Of a stretch of DNA of 64,000 nucleotides, positions 8,125 through 17,403 are shown in pieces (position 1 is the first letter of the stretch; each line of letters begins with the position of its first letter). The notes under the pieces are model-generated. The model was given only the letters and a program-made list of their open reading frames with translations, ran no database searches and was not told the origin of the DNA. The translations under genes and the position numbers were made by a program. This DNA is from Planctomycetia bacterium (GTDB lineage Bacteria; Planctomycetota; Planctomycetia; Pirellulales; Thermoguttaceae). Where the stretch lies: positions 1 to 64,000 of the forward strand of contig JAUNSJ010000014.1 in NCBI GenBank assembly GCA_030539295.1, in the 5' to 3' direction.

Positions 8125-9171
8125 TCAGAAATGAAGTCCGGAACGAACCGAAGGCGAGACATCGGTATCCAGCCGGGCAATGAGCTCCTGATCCGTCTTG
8201 GACCAGGATTTTGGGAGCTGAACTTCGAATTCAATATACAGATCGCCAGCGGGTCGCGTTACGAGTCCATTTTTCGTCTGTTCCGGGGTACCGCGACCTT
8301 TAAGTCGCAGCTTTGTGCCGGAAGTCGTTCCGGGCGGCACGGTTACGGTGACCGTCCCGCTGGGGGTGGGGACGTCGACTTTCCCGCCGAGGGCCGCTTC
8401 CTTGAGCGTAATCGGGACGCGAACATAGAGATTATCGCCGCGACGCGTGTAGTAATCATGGGGGAGAACATTCACCTCAAGGAGCAGGTCGCCTGCCGGT
8501 CCGCCTGCGGTGCCTGGTCCGCCGAGCCCGCGAAGACGAATCTTCTTACCGCTTTCAATGCCTGCGGGGATGTTCACATCAACCGATTCTATCTTGCCGC
8601 CCTTGTCGAGACTTATGGGAACTTTGCCACCGCGAACCGCTGTTTGGAACGGTATGTCGACCGCGACATGATAGTTCTCACCCTTAACCGGGCCTGCCGA
8701 CGAGGCGCGACGGCGACGCCCACTGCTACTGGCACCAAAAGGAGAGCCTTCGCCAAAGGGATTACCACCCTGACCGCCCCCGGCGCCGAACATACCGAGT
8801 ATGTCGTCCAGGTTAATGCCGCCCCCGCCGCCTCCGGCGCCGAACGGACTGCCGCCACCAAAGGGATTGCCGCCCTGACCGCCGTTGCTCGACCAGCGAA
8901 AGCCGCCCTGTCCGAATGGGTTACCCCCCGCGCCAGGATTCCCCATCTGCTCATAGGCAGGCCCGAACTGATCGTATTGCTTACGCTTCTCCGGGTCTTT
9001 CAGGACGTCGAACGCCGACTGGATGGTCTGAAATTTCTTCTTTGCTCCCTCCGGGTCCTCGGGATTCATATCCGGATGATACTTCCTGGCCAGTTTAAGG
9101 TACGCCTTTTGTATCTCGTCCGCAGATGCTGTCTTGGAAACGCCCAGTGTCTTGTAATAATCTTCTGCCAT
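8125..9171 (-). CDS. DnaJ-type co-chaperone without zinc finger (CbpA/class II)
   Basis: 348 residues. The J domain spans residues 1-70 with the HPD motif at 32-34 (KYHPDMNP), which stimulates DnaK ATPase. A long Gly/Phe-rich linker (~75-150) has repeats of GGNPFG. The C-terminal substrate-binding beta domains (from ~165, GENYHVAVDIPFQTAVRGG) have no CxxCxGxG zinc modules, so this is a CbpA-like class II J protein rather than classical DnaJ. An HtrA protease gene lies just upstream on the same strand, so the two may share a protein-quality role. Confidence 0.93.
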   Translation of the reverse strand: MAEDYYKTLGVSKTASADEIQKAYLKLARKYHPDMNPEDPEGAKKKFQTIQSAFDVLKDPEKRKQYDQFGPAYEQMGNPGAGGNPFGQGGFRWSSNGGQGGNPFGGGSPFGAGGGGGGINLDDILGMFGAGGGQGGNPFGEGSPFGASSSGRRRRASSAGPVKGENYHVAVDIPFQTAVRGGKVPISLDKGGKIESVDVNIPAGIESGKKIRLRGLGGPGTAGGPAGDLLLEVNVLPHDYYTRRGDNLYVRVPITLKEAALGGKVDVPTPSGTVTVTVPPGTTSGTKLRLKGRGTPEQTKNGLVTRPAGDLYIEFEVQLPKSWSKTDQELIARLDTDVSPSVRSGLHF

Positions 9172-9310
9172 GTTTGCTACTCGTTCCGATCTCCATTAAC
9201 GGCCTTTGTCCTGGTGCCGACGCACCTCTTGCGGAAAGGATAGGCCACACCACAGGGACCGTTCCGCAACTCTTGAGATATTTCCGGGTCCAACTCCGGG
9301 TCAGACCCAC

Positions 9311-10489
9311 CTATTGTAAGACGGCCTGTAACTCCATTGGCTGCTTCTGACGGATAATGTTCAGCGTGATCGTTTCGCCCGACGGATGTTCCTCGACTGC
9401 CGTGATGAACTCCTCCGCCGTTCGCGTGGGATTGCCATTGACGCCGACAATAAAATCCATGCCTTCCCGGGGCGTGACCGCGTGCACCTGGCGGATACGT
9501 GCGCCCCCCTGATTTATGACCCGAACCACGAGCTTGCGCCCACGCAGCCCAGCCTTATCTGCCGCCCCGCCGTCATCAATCATAACCGGTAACAGGCCCC
9601 CTTCGGTCTCCGTAACCTGCGCTATACCAATATCGCCGCGTACAACCTTACCGTTCTCCAGGAGTTGCGTCGCTATCCGGTGAATCGTATTGACCGGCAC
9701 AGCAAAGCCGACACCCGAATTTTCGCCCACCGCCGAGGCAATTGCCGTATTCATACCAATCATGCGTCCGCGACTATCGAGCAGGGGGCCGCCCGAGTTG
9801 CCCGGATTGATCGCCGCGTCCATTTGAATGACGCCTTTTATCTGCCGAAATTGCTGCGGGCTTTCGATTGTCCGGTTCAAATTCGCAATAATGCCTTGGG
9901 TCATGGTCCGATCGTAGCCAAATGGATTCCCGATCGCGTACACCGTTTGACCCACGAGCAGACGCGAGGAATCGCCAAAGACAATCGGGTGTAACGATTC
10001 GGCTGGTGCCTCAATCTGGAGCAGGGCAATATCCGTATTCGGGTCCAGCCCAATCTTCTTTGCCGGATAGGACTGTCCGTCGTAAAGCGTTATGGATACA
10101 GAGTCTGCATTTTCTACAACGTGAAAGTTCGTGAGTATTGTCCCCTGTTTGTTCAAAACGATACCACTTCCGCGTCCTTCAGCACTCTCCTGAAACATGA
10201 AATTATGGGTGCGGTAAAATACGGTCTCGACGTTGACCACACTCTTGTTACGCTCTTCGTAAATCTTTACCACCGTTTGCTCTTGAGGCGATAATTCGGC
10301 GAGTCGGGCCGCGAAATCCGCGTCGGAATTCGGAGTCGCGTCCTGCCCCTGCGGCGACCCCTTTTCCTGATTCGGTAACGTTACCTGCGCATGGGCAGGC
10401 CGCACTCCATTATCGTTCGAGAGGAATAAACAGGTTAAAATGGAGGCGGTAAACGCACTAGCCAGGCAAAGAATTGTATTTTTCTTCAT
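9311..10489 (-). CDS. HtrA/DegP-type periplasmic serine protease with one PDZ domain
   Basis: 392 residues from ATG 10489, chosen because AAGGA lies 8 nt upstream and the protein then opens with a signal peptide (MKKNTILCLASAFTASILT…AHA). The frame extends upstream to 10606 but lacks support. The trypsin-like domain shows the catalytic His (TNFHVV), Asp (NTDIALLQ) and Ser (GNSGGPLL), plus AIGNPFG. A single PDZ domain follows. It degrades or refolds misfolded envelope proteins. A DnaJ-type chaperone gene follows on the same strand. Confidence 0.93.
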   Translation of the reverse strand: MKKNTILCLASAFTASILTCLFLSNDNGVRPAHAQVTLPNQEKGSPQGQDATPNSDADFAARLAELSPQEQTVVKIYEERNKSVVNVETVFYRTHNFMFQESAEGRGSGIVLNKQGTILTNFHVVENADSVSITLYDGQSYPAKKIGLDPNTDIALLQIEAPAESLHPIVFGDSSRLLVGQTVYAIGNPFGYDRTMTQGIIANLNRTIESPQQFRQIKGVIQMDAAINPGNSGGPLLDSRGRMIGMNTAIASAVGENSGVGFAVPVNTIHRIATQLLENGKVVRGDIGIAQVTETEGGLLPVMIDDGGAADKAGLRGRKLVVRVINQGGARIRQVHAVTPREGMDFIVGVNGNPTRTAEEFITAVEEHPSGETITLNIIRQKQPMELQAVLQ

Positions 10490-10799
10490 CTTTTCCATCC
10501 TTGACGGTCTTTTCTCACTTTTGTTTTTCTGAAAATCGGGTAAAATACCCAATCGTCGACAACGTTTCTTTATTATATACCGGTCCACGAAAAAAAAAAG
10601 GACCAAGAGGAGATACCAATAAAGAATTGTGACCGTTGTCTTTGATTTTTGCCTTTGTACGGCGAACCTCCGTTTGACTGCGGATTTCTCCGACGGCCTC
10701 GTCGCCAGCGCAATTGGAATCCGTGGACGACGGCAAAACGGCCTGCGGGCGACACGCGGAATTATATCGATATTGTTTTATTTATTATAGGAAAGTGCC

Positions 10800-11795
10800 A
10801 TGTTTTTATTGCTCGTTGGGGGCGGTATGCTCCTGCTGACAGGAGGAGAAGTTCTCGTTCGCGCAGCAACGCAAATCGCGGCTGTCCTCCGTATTCCGCC
10901 GTTAGTCGTTGGCCTGACTCTTGTTGCCGCGTGTACCGGGGCCCCGGAACTGGCCGTTTCTCTTATGGGCTGCCTCAAGTCAGGCGGGTCGCCCGAACTT
11001 GCCGTTGGTAACGTCGTTGGCAGTAACATATGCAATATTATGCTCATTCTGGGCGCCGCCGCGCTCGTGCGACCCATGTCCGTATCCTCCAAGCTGATAC
11101 GTCGCGAGATTCCTCTGATGATCCTCGTCTCCGCACTCCTCTGGACGATCGTTGCCATGACGTTCGTTTCCGGTTCCGAACGTGGCTATTATTTCCCTCG
11201 AGCGGCAGGACTCGCTTTTGTCGTGCTCTTTATTCTCTACACAATCTGGGCAATATGGGAGGTCCGTAAAAACGAAAACCGGATCATGGCCGCCGGGCTT
11301 CAGGAACGCGCCACTGCCTATCCCCCGAAAAACCGATTTCTCGCTCTCTTTGGCGCTTTGGCCCTGTTTACACTCGGCTTGATTATGCTTCTGGCTGGCT
11401 CGAACTGGTTCATTGAAGGTGCCGTCTTATTCGCGCAACGTCTGGGCGTAAGCCAACTTGTGATTGGTCTGACTGTTTTGGCCGTGGGGACTTCCTTACC
11501 GGAACTGGTGGTCAGTGTCGTTGCCTCGGCTCGCGGACGAGCGGACGTTGCCATTGGGAACGTCGTTGGCAGTAACATTTTTAATATCTTGATCGTGCTG
11601 GGTATTTCCGGGCTGTCGGTGCCAGGCGGAATTGCGGTTTCGGAGCATGCATTCCGGATTGATATTCCCATTATGATTCTCGTTGCCGCTTTTGGCAGTT
11701 ATTTATGCGTAACAGGGCGGCGTCTTACCCGCACGGAAGGGCTTGCTCTACTGTTGGGCTACGGCTTTTACGTCTGGTTACTCGTAAAAGTCTGA
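10800..11795 (+). CDS. Calcium/sodium antiporter (CaCA, YrbG-type)
   Basis: 331 residues, about ten membrane segments, two homologous halves. The alpha-1 repeat reads ACTGAPELAVSL…GNVVGSNICNI and the alpha-2 repeat AVGTSLPELVVSV…GNVVGSNIFNI; each carries the ion-binding Glu and Asn. Family role: exchange of Ca2+ (or other cation) for Na+ across the inner membrane. The first repeat has TGAPE where GTSAPE is more common. AGGAAAG precedes the ATG. It is convergent with the DUF486 gene. Confidence 0.92.
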   Translation: MFLLLVGGGMLLLTGGEVLVRAATQIAAVLRIPPLVVGLTLVAACTGAPELAVSLMGCLKSGGSPELAVGNVVGSNICNIMLILGAAALVRPMSVSSKLIRREIPLMILVSALLWTIVAMTFVSGSERGYYFPRAAGLAFVVLFILYTIWAIWEVRKNENRIMAAGLQERATAYPPKNRFLALFGALALFTLGLIMLLAGSNWFIEGAVLFAQRLGVSQLVIGLTVLAVGTSLPELVVSVVASARGRADVAIGNVVGSNIFNILIVLGISGLSVPGGIAVSEHAFRIDIPIMILVAAFGSYLCVTGRRLTRTEGLALLLGYGFYVWLLVKV

Positions 11796-11821
11796 GTCAG
11801 GCCTGACCGGCAAGAGAGGTT

Positions 11822-12163
11822 TCATCCGCGAAAGACGAAGAAAATCGCGCCTACAATACAGAGACTGGCCCAAAGATAATTCCACGACAGTGGCTGTTTC
11901 ATGTACAAGACGACAAAGGGCACGAAGACGACCAGGGCAATGGCCTCCTGCATAATCTTTAGCTGGGGCAGCGTCAAGGCAGTCGCGCCGATCCGATTGG
12001 CCGGGACCTGAAACATGTACTCGAAGAACGCCACACCCCAGCTCACGACGGCCGCAAGGAACCATACCTGATGGCTTAAATTTTTCAGGTGTCCGTACCA
12101 TGCGTAAGTCATGAAACAGTTCGAGATCACCAGGAGCAGAATGGTTAGTAATACAGCTTTCAT
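11822..12163 (-). CDS. DUF486 (DMT-like) small membrane protein
   Basis: 113 residues with four predicted membrane helices; the whole protein matches the DUF486 pattern (LLVISNCFMTYAWYGHLKNLS, VSWGVAFFEYMFQVPANRIG, LKIMQEAIALVVF, YMKQPLSWNYL). The family is related to drug/metabolite transporter halves; substrate unknown. I chose ATG 12163 because it gives the normal family length; an upstream TTG at 12193 would add ten residues. It sits 26 bp from the convergent antiporter gene. Confidence 0.85.
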   Translation of the reverse strand: MKAVLLTILLLVISNCFMTYAWYGHLKNLSHQVWFLAAVVSWGVAFFEYMFQVPANRIGATALTLPQLKIMQEAIALVVFVPFVVLYMKQPLSWNYLWASLCIVGAIFFVFRG

Positions 12164-12219
12164 GCGTCTGTTTATCGATCCATCCGCTGCCAAAATTCAC
12201 TTATTTTTTCCAAAAGGCT

Positions 12220-12261
12220 TAAAAAACAGGCCGTCCAATATTGTGTATCGGACGGCCTGTT
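12220..12261 (-). terminator. Rho-independent terminator of the DUF1559-lipoprotein unit
   Basis: A perfect 12-bp stem (12225-12236 with 12250-12261, 13-nt loop) is followed on the minus strand by a T-run (12224 downward). It ends the transcript of the lipoprotein gene that stops at 12290. Confidence 0.88.
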
Positions 12262-12289
12262 GTGTTTTATGGACTTAAAGACAGCGAGA

Positions 12290-12808
12290 CTATAAATCTT
12301 CGCGGGTGATTTTACCCACTTCAATTTGGACCGGGGCACCGAGATCAAAAGACTCTTTCGTTCTTTTCTCGACGGTAACCTCAAGGTCCGACGTCTCTTC
12401 GGTGTTATATTTCGTATCAAAGACGGAATATAACTTAAAGTGGTCGCGTAACGGCTTTTGACCGGCGCGGATGGCTTCTATGGCCGCCTTGTAGGCGTCC
12501 GGGTCGTCGGGGACCGTCTTCTGGAGAACGACAATGTATTCGCCCTTCGGAATCCCTTTATATTTCCCTAAGGAGTACATTTCGGCCGTACCCGACTCGT
12601 CGGTGCGGCCGGCCGTAGCCCACCCTTCCTCTTTGTTCTTGTTCTTTAAGTAAACTTCAACGTTTTCCACCGGAGCGCCCGACTGGGTTATTGTCACCTT
12701 ACAGGGAACAAGATCAGGCAAACCGTCCGGTGTTTTTTGCGCCGAGCACCCTGTTAGTAAAGCTAACAAGGATGCGGCAACGAGTGATACTGTATGCCGC
12801 GTTACCAT
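12290..12808 (-). CDS. Small lipoprotein of DUF1559 cassette
   Basis: 172 residues. Signal peptide with lipobox LTGC, then 'VPCKVTITQSGAPVENVEVYLKNK' and 'GRTDESGTAEMYS', the same Ig/regulatory-like pattern as the lipoproteins at 0.3, 30 and 41 kb. The C-terminal third (DHFKLYSVFDTKYNTEETSDLEV…) matches the ending style of the 41-kb paralogue (YHSVATTPLSVTV). GGAG lies 7 nt before the ATG. It follows the DUF1559 gene by 30 bp; no enzyme gene follows here because a terminator comes directly after. Confidence 0.8.
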   Translation of the reverse strand: MVTRHTVSLVAASLLALLTGCSAQKTPDGLPDLVPCKVTITQSGAPVENVEVYLKNKNKEEGWATAGRTDESGTAEMYSLGKYKGIPKGEYIVVLQKTVPDDPDAYKAAIEAIRAGQKPLRDHFKLYSVFDTKYNTEETSDLEVTVEKRTKESFDLGAPVQIEVGKITREDL

Positions 12809-12838
12809 AGGAATGCTCCTTTTCTCTGGAACCGAAAG

Positions 12839-14033
12839 TTACATACTTGCTGTTTCGCCACCTGCCATGGAACCTAAAGCTCCCCAAACTCCAAACGGAC
12901 TGACCGTGTAGAGATATTCCGCCGGTTTGTACGGCGACGCGCTCATACTGCCCACGTCGATCGTGTCGGAGATGAAGCGGCAGGAACCATCAAGCAGCAA
13001 GCCATTGCAGCCTCCACTGTGGAAACTGCTCGCCGAATAGATCCCGGGATGCTTCGTCGTGTTGGCGGATTTCCAACGACATGAAGGTGAGTTGGGCGGC
13101 AGAATCGTATTGAAACCCGTATTGTAGCCTTGCCCCGCTGCCCAACGACGGCAACGAACCGACCTCTGCGCATAAGCGAGATCCAATAAATTCGGCGAAC
13201 TCAAGTCTCGCGTATTCAGGCACTTTTCCGGATACAGATTTCCACTGTCCATCCAACTGCTGGGGACCGCAGTTCCGCCCCGTACTCGCAATTCGTTCTG
13301 GCCATTGTTCGGATTACTCGACGCGGCAGCTTCCGAAGCGGCAAGCGTATTCGATGTCCCGTCCAAAACTTCACTGAACGAATGCCAAGTGTCATATATG
13401 AACGGCGAACGATTTCTCTTCCCCGCGGCCGTTCCCCACTTGCTGTCGTTCTTGATATCCGAGGACTTGTTGTACGAATAAAACATGTCCGCGTAACTCC
13501 ACACAATGTTCGTCCCAGCTGAAGTCCATTCGGTAAACGCCAGGATATCCTTCGAACCAGCGTCGGAAGGACAGCACAAATTCGACATAACAACTTCGGC
13601 AAAGCCACTGTAGGAACGTGTGTCCGGTTTCAGGGCTCGGTCTTCCGCCGTGGCGCCTCCCGGCGTCCAAGTCGCTACGACTGCATCATAAAATGAAGAC
13701 TGTTCCATAAAGGGGCATAGCGTAAATCCGGGGCCCATTTCGCCTTCGGTACTATCGCTTCCCCAACTGGCGGCACCGGCCGGCAGCGTGCCGTGCGCGT
13801 CATGATAATTGTGCAGAGCAACACCAACCTGCTTCAGGTTATTCGAGCATTGCATTCTGCGGGCCGCTTCTCGTGCTGCTTGGACGGCCGGTAAAAGAAG
13901 AGCGATTAATATCCCGATAATCGCTATCACGACCAGTAATTCGACCAAAGTAAAAGCCTTCGACGAAGACTTTCGCGAATTATCTGCCCCCCCCCAGCTT
14001 ACTCAATTCAACCAGAAAAACAAATTGTCTCAT
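12839..14033 (-). CDS. DUF1559 prepilin-like protein, start separated by an out-of-frame G9 tract
   Basis: The helix ([18 protein letters not shown]) and full DUF1559 domain are intact from about 13957 to the stop at 12839. The only good start is ATG 14033, with AGGAG/AAGG just upstream. Between them is a run of nine G (minus strand, 13995-13987). With nine G the ATG frame ends after 17 residues ([17 protein letters not shown]). With eight G it reads through …[20 protein letters not shown] to give a normal 397-residue prepilin. Without the tract only a TTG inside the helix (13948) could start the frame, which would destroy the export signal. So the gene is either switched off by slippage, read by slippage, or miscounted in sequencing. 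Confidence 0.82.
13987..13995 (-). repeat. G9 homopolymer near the DUF1559 start
   Basis: Nine C on the plus strand, read as G9 13 codons after the ATG at 14033. One fewer G restores frame to the prepilin domain. Placement between start codon and export signal is typical of phase-variable contingency tracts. Confidence 0.9.
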
Positions 14034-14132
14034 CGTCCTTCTCCTCTTGAAAATGGTTTAGGGTCTTGTTCGGAAGAAACGGCCGCTTTTACTTGTTAGA
14101 TGCGGACCTATAATTTCCCCGGCAACGTTATT

Positions 14133-14160
14133 ATTATAATCAAAGTTTCAATGCGTGCAA
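14133..14160 (-). promoter_or_regulatory. Sigma-70-like promoter for the DUF1559 gene
   Basis: On the minus strand TTGCAC (14160-14155), a 16-nt spacer and a perfect TATAAT (14138-14133). It predicts a transcript start near 14126 and a leader of ~90 nt before ATG 14033. Confidence 0.65.
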
Positions 14161-14246
14161 GCGGGATTTAAGCTTTTTTGATAATTATTTATCAAATTTT
14201 GCTTTTTATTAACTATTTACAGGTATGCAAGGTACTTTGGGTAAGA

Positions 14247-15149
14247 TTAGAAGTCGGCAACGATCCCGAGGCGGGCCAGTTTGTCAAAGCATTCGTCACG
14301 CTCGCGGCAACGGTCCAAGTCCTGCCAGCTTTCGTCACAGGCAGCCATGAAATCACTGCGAGACGCGGGAATTTTTCCCACCGCGGTCAGTCGCGTTATG
14401 ACTTCCTGGTCCAATCGGGTCAGACGCAGGGCCTTGTGCCGGTAGTCGAGAAAGGCTTCGTACGAGATGGGAAAGAGCGGGCGAACAATCTGCTCCGCCA
14501 GGGTCGTCGCGTACTGAACAATCTCCCACTGCGCACTCGGATCCATACGCAAGGCAAGAAAATGAAACAGGTTGTGGAGGTCGATTTTCCAGTAGGCCTC
14601 GGTGTACGTGGACAGCGGCAGGTCTTTGCGTGCCTGTTCCCGGGCAATTCCCCGGGCAACGCGAGCTTCGTATAACCGTCGCGCGGCGCGATGAAAATCT
14701 TGCTCTTCCCGTGTCAGCTCATAGCCGACATCCGGCGTGGCCGTTCCCTCACTCCCTTGACGATTGCTGGTCGCCTGAAGACGCCAGGCATCGGGCGTCG
14801 TTTCGCACGCCGAGTCTATCGCAATGGAATAGCGGGTACTGTATTCGTTGACCGACGCCGTTCGATGACGAATCCACTGCCGCCAAGTGTCCATCGGGAC
14901 GCGAACCAGAAATTTCAATTCCGCCATTTCGAAGGGGGTCGTGTGGCTGTGACGCATAAGGTAGCGAAGCAGTGTTCGGTCATCTGATACTTTTTTTGTG
15001 CCATCACCGTAGCTGACCCGCGCCGCCTGAACCACGGCCGCGTCACTACCCATGACATCAACCAGGCAGACGAACCCGTCGTTCAGCAGAGGGAATCTCT
15101 TCCAGCGAAGTTTTTCAATTAGTTCCTCTCGCGCGTCTTCCCCGGCCAC
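14247..15149 (-). CDS. thyX: Flavin-dependent thymidylate synthase ThyX
   Basis: 300 residues; makes dTMP from dUMP using FAD and methylene-tetrahydrofolate. The signature RHRTASVNEYSTRYS (RHRxxSxNExSxR) is present, with QARKDLPLSTYTEAYWKIDLHNLFHFLALR for substrate binding. A GTG start at 15149 is preceded by GGAG. It is somewhat longer than typical ThyX (220-250) because of N-terminal and C-terminal extensions. No thyA is seen in the window; folD lies at 26 kb. Confidence 0.95.
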   Translation of the reverse strand: MAGEDAREELIEKLRWKRFPLLNDGFVCLVDVMGSDAAVVQAARVSYGDGTKKVSDDRTLLRYLMRHSHTTPFEMAELKFLVRVPMDTWRQWIRHRTASVNEYSTRYSIAIDSACETTPDAWRLQATSNRQGSEGTATPDVGYELTREEQDFHRAARRLYEARVARGIAREQARKDLPLSTYTEAYWKIDLHNLFHFLALRMDPSAQWEIVQYATTLAEQIVRPLFPISYEAFLDYRHKALRLTRLDQEVITRLTAVGKIPASRSDFMAACDESWQDLDRCRERDECFDKLARLGIVADF

Positions 15150-15322
15150 GGCTTAGCTCCTGTTTCTACTTGATTTTATACGTGCCATTAGTATATAACA
15201 ATTCGAATATATAATGGATGCGTCTGATCTGCGGGGATTTCGCGTCCCCTCGGTTTCACCATAAAAATTCAACGTGTCCGCTGTCCGACAGGGACACCCA
15301 TGAAGCTACGGTGTCTGTAAAT

Positions 15323-17380
15323 CTAATGTATCTTTTCCAACTCTTCTACCAGTCTGGACTTGCTAAAAACGCCCCGAAGCACAACCGGGGAGTCCGGAGC
15401 CGACGGCTGAAAGATCATAACGACCGGGACCTGACGACCGCCGTAGCGGTCCAACAGGTTATTAATCGCCTGTATCTGCTCCGAATCACCATTTTGATTC
15501 GTCCAGTCTGCTGTCATTGTAACAATTCCACGCTGTTTGACAAGTGCCAGGATCTCGCTTGATTTCAGAACAGTGGCTTCGAGTACCTTACAATTCATGC
15601 ACCAGTCGGCGGTAAAATCAATCATAACGGTTTTGCCGGCACGCAAGTCCTTTTCAAACTGATCCTGACTGAAGAGGACCCACCCGTCTTGCGCGAGTTT
15701 CCCTTCCTGCTCCGCTCGAATCGCCCAGCGGGTCAGCTTGCCCCGGAACGCGTTCTCCAAGGTCCACTTATTATCCAGGCCCGGGATATTAAAGGAGAAA
15801 TAAAGCGTAATTAAAACGACAGCCAGACCTATAATCTTAGCCCGACGCCGCTCGCCGGATTCCGCCGCCAGGCCAACATACCCCAACAACCAGCAGGCAA
15901 ACCAGAGTGCAAATAAAAACGTCACCATCGGCAAAACAAGTTCGATCGGCATGGAATAAAGAATCCAAACGACAGCCAGCAGGAGCACAAAGCCCATGAC
16001 CGACCGGAATGTCTCCATCCATTTGCCAGGCTTCGGCAGGAAACGCAACAGTTCGGGAAATGCGCCTAAAATAAGGTAGGGTAAGGCCATACCGAAACCA
16101 ATTACCAGATAAACCAGCACGACCAGTGGTGTTCGTCCCTGTTGGATCATGCTGTCAGACCAGACCAGAGCCGGACTCAAAAGCGGGGCACCACACGGTA
16201 TGGCCAGAAGCGTCGTTATCACTCCTTTAAAGACCGCGGCGACCGGACCTTCACGCTCCGTCAGTTCACTGGAGCGGCGCCCGCCCAGAAAAGCCGGTAA
16301 CGTGATTTCCCACAGTCCCATAAGATTTAACGCCATCGTAAAGACAATTGCGCCCATAATAATCTGGAACAGGCCATAAGTAAACAGGTAACTCAAGCCG
16401 ACACTCATTAAGGCCAGCGTAAGAAAGACCAGTAAAATGCCGACTGTGTACCAGACGTTCAGGGTAAACGCCTTGGCCCGCGACTGCCCCGCCTGTTGAA
16501 AGAACGAGATAATCTTCAGCCCGATCACCGGAAGCACGCACGGCATAACGTTTAAGATAAGACCGCCTAAAAGAGCGTACAGCAAGATGATGGGGGAGAA
16601 TGGGACCATTGCCTTACGTGGGTCCGACCCGGGTGTCGTCAGGGAGCCAGAGCCGTCACCCGACACACCGGGGGCCCTCATTTGCGATTGTTCATTGATG
16701 TCACGAGCCTGAATGAGCGCGGATAAATCCTCCTCCCGCCCGGCGACGGCGGACCAGGAATCCTGGTACGGAAAGCAGATTCCGCCTCCGCCTTCAGAAC
16801 AGAGAAGAGCCTCGATTGTCCCGCGGAGTTCCGTTTCCGGCGGAAGTTGCGTTGCGCTCTCGTCAGCAGAAATCGGCGCGAGCCAGAGCACATCGCCCCG
16901 CAAAACGATTAGCGACGCGCCAGGCAACTCCTCTTGTGACTGCGGACTGGCGGGCAGAAACGCTCCGACCCGAAAGCCGGGCGGTACAGAATCCGCCTGT
17001 GCGTCGAGGAACGTTGGGGCCGCGCCTGTCTGGGCGAAGCCGGGATAGGTGTGCCAGTCATCGGCCAGACGCATGCGGACAATGAGCCAGGCTACAGGTC
17101 TGTCTGGTTGCGCAACGCCTGTGTCGGACTTGACTTCTGATTCCGGGACCCAGACGGCAGTCAGGTCCAAAAGCCCCTCAGGACGGCCCGGCTTAACCGC
17201 CACGGGCGCCGGCAGGTCATTTGCGTACAGCTCGGCCAGACGCTGTGAGATCGGACTTGCGACGTCAGCCCCGTCCTGACCGCGGACCGGAGCCGCCGGC
17301 CAAAGTGCGACTAGTAATATAAAAAGGAGACAGGTAATCGGTATCAAACGAGACAGGGTAGCGTCAGGGCGGCTTCTCAT
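15323..17380 (-). CDS. DsbD-type thiol:disulfide interchange protein
   Basis: 685 residues from ATG 17380 (GGAG 7 nt upstream; a TTG four codons earlier is less likely). Order: signal peptide, N-terminal periplasmic domain (~40-250), eight-helix DsbD membrane core with its two redox cysteines (LNVMPCVLPVIGLK and LLAIPCGAPLLSP), and a C-terminal periplasmic thioredoxin domain with WCMNCK (CxxC). It moves electrons from cytoplasmic thioredoxin to periplasmic substrates. It is followed closely upstream by the FHA-GAF-phosphatase gene on the same strand (23-bp gap). Confidence 0.93.
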   Translation of the reverse strand: MRSRPDATLSRLIPITCLLFILLVALWPAAPVRGQDGADVASPISQRLAELYANDLPAPVAVKPGRPEGLLDLTAVWVPESEVKSDTGVAQPDRPVAWLIVRMRLADDWHTYPGFAQTGAAPTFLDAQADSVPPGFRVGAFLPASPQSQEELPGASLIVLRGDVLWLAPISADESATQLPPETELRGTIEALLCSEGGGGICFPYQDSWSAVAGREEDLSALIQARDINEQSQMRAPGVSGDGSGSLTTPGSDPRKAMVPFSPIILLYALLGGLILNVMPCVLPVIGLKIISFFQQAGQSRAKAFTLNVWYTVGILLVFLTLALMSVGLSYLFTYGLFQIIMGAIVFTMALNLMGLWEITLPAFLGGRRSSELTEREGPVAAVFKGVITTLLAIPCGAPLLSPALVWSDSMIQQGRTPLVVLVYLVIGFGMALPYLILGAFPELLRFLPKPGKWMETFRSVMGFVLLLAVVWILYSMPIELVLPMVTFLFALWFACWLLGYVGLAAESGERRRAKIIGLAVVLITLYFSFNIPGLDNKWTLENAFRGKLTRWAIRAEQEGKLAQDGWVLFSQDQFEKDLRAGKTVMIDFTADWCMNCKVLEATVLKSSEILALVKQRGIVTMTADWTNQNGDSEQIQAINNLLDRYGGRQVPVVMIFQPSAPDSPVVLRGVFSKSRLVEELEKIH

Positions 17381-17403
17381 ATCGGACTCCAAGGGCAGGT
17401 GGG

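Noticed and set aside
8110..9243. 377-codon plus-strand open frame
   Set aside because: Antisense shadow of the DnaJ-type gene; its repeats come from the Gly/Phe-rich linker, and it has no domain.
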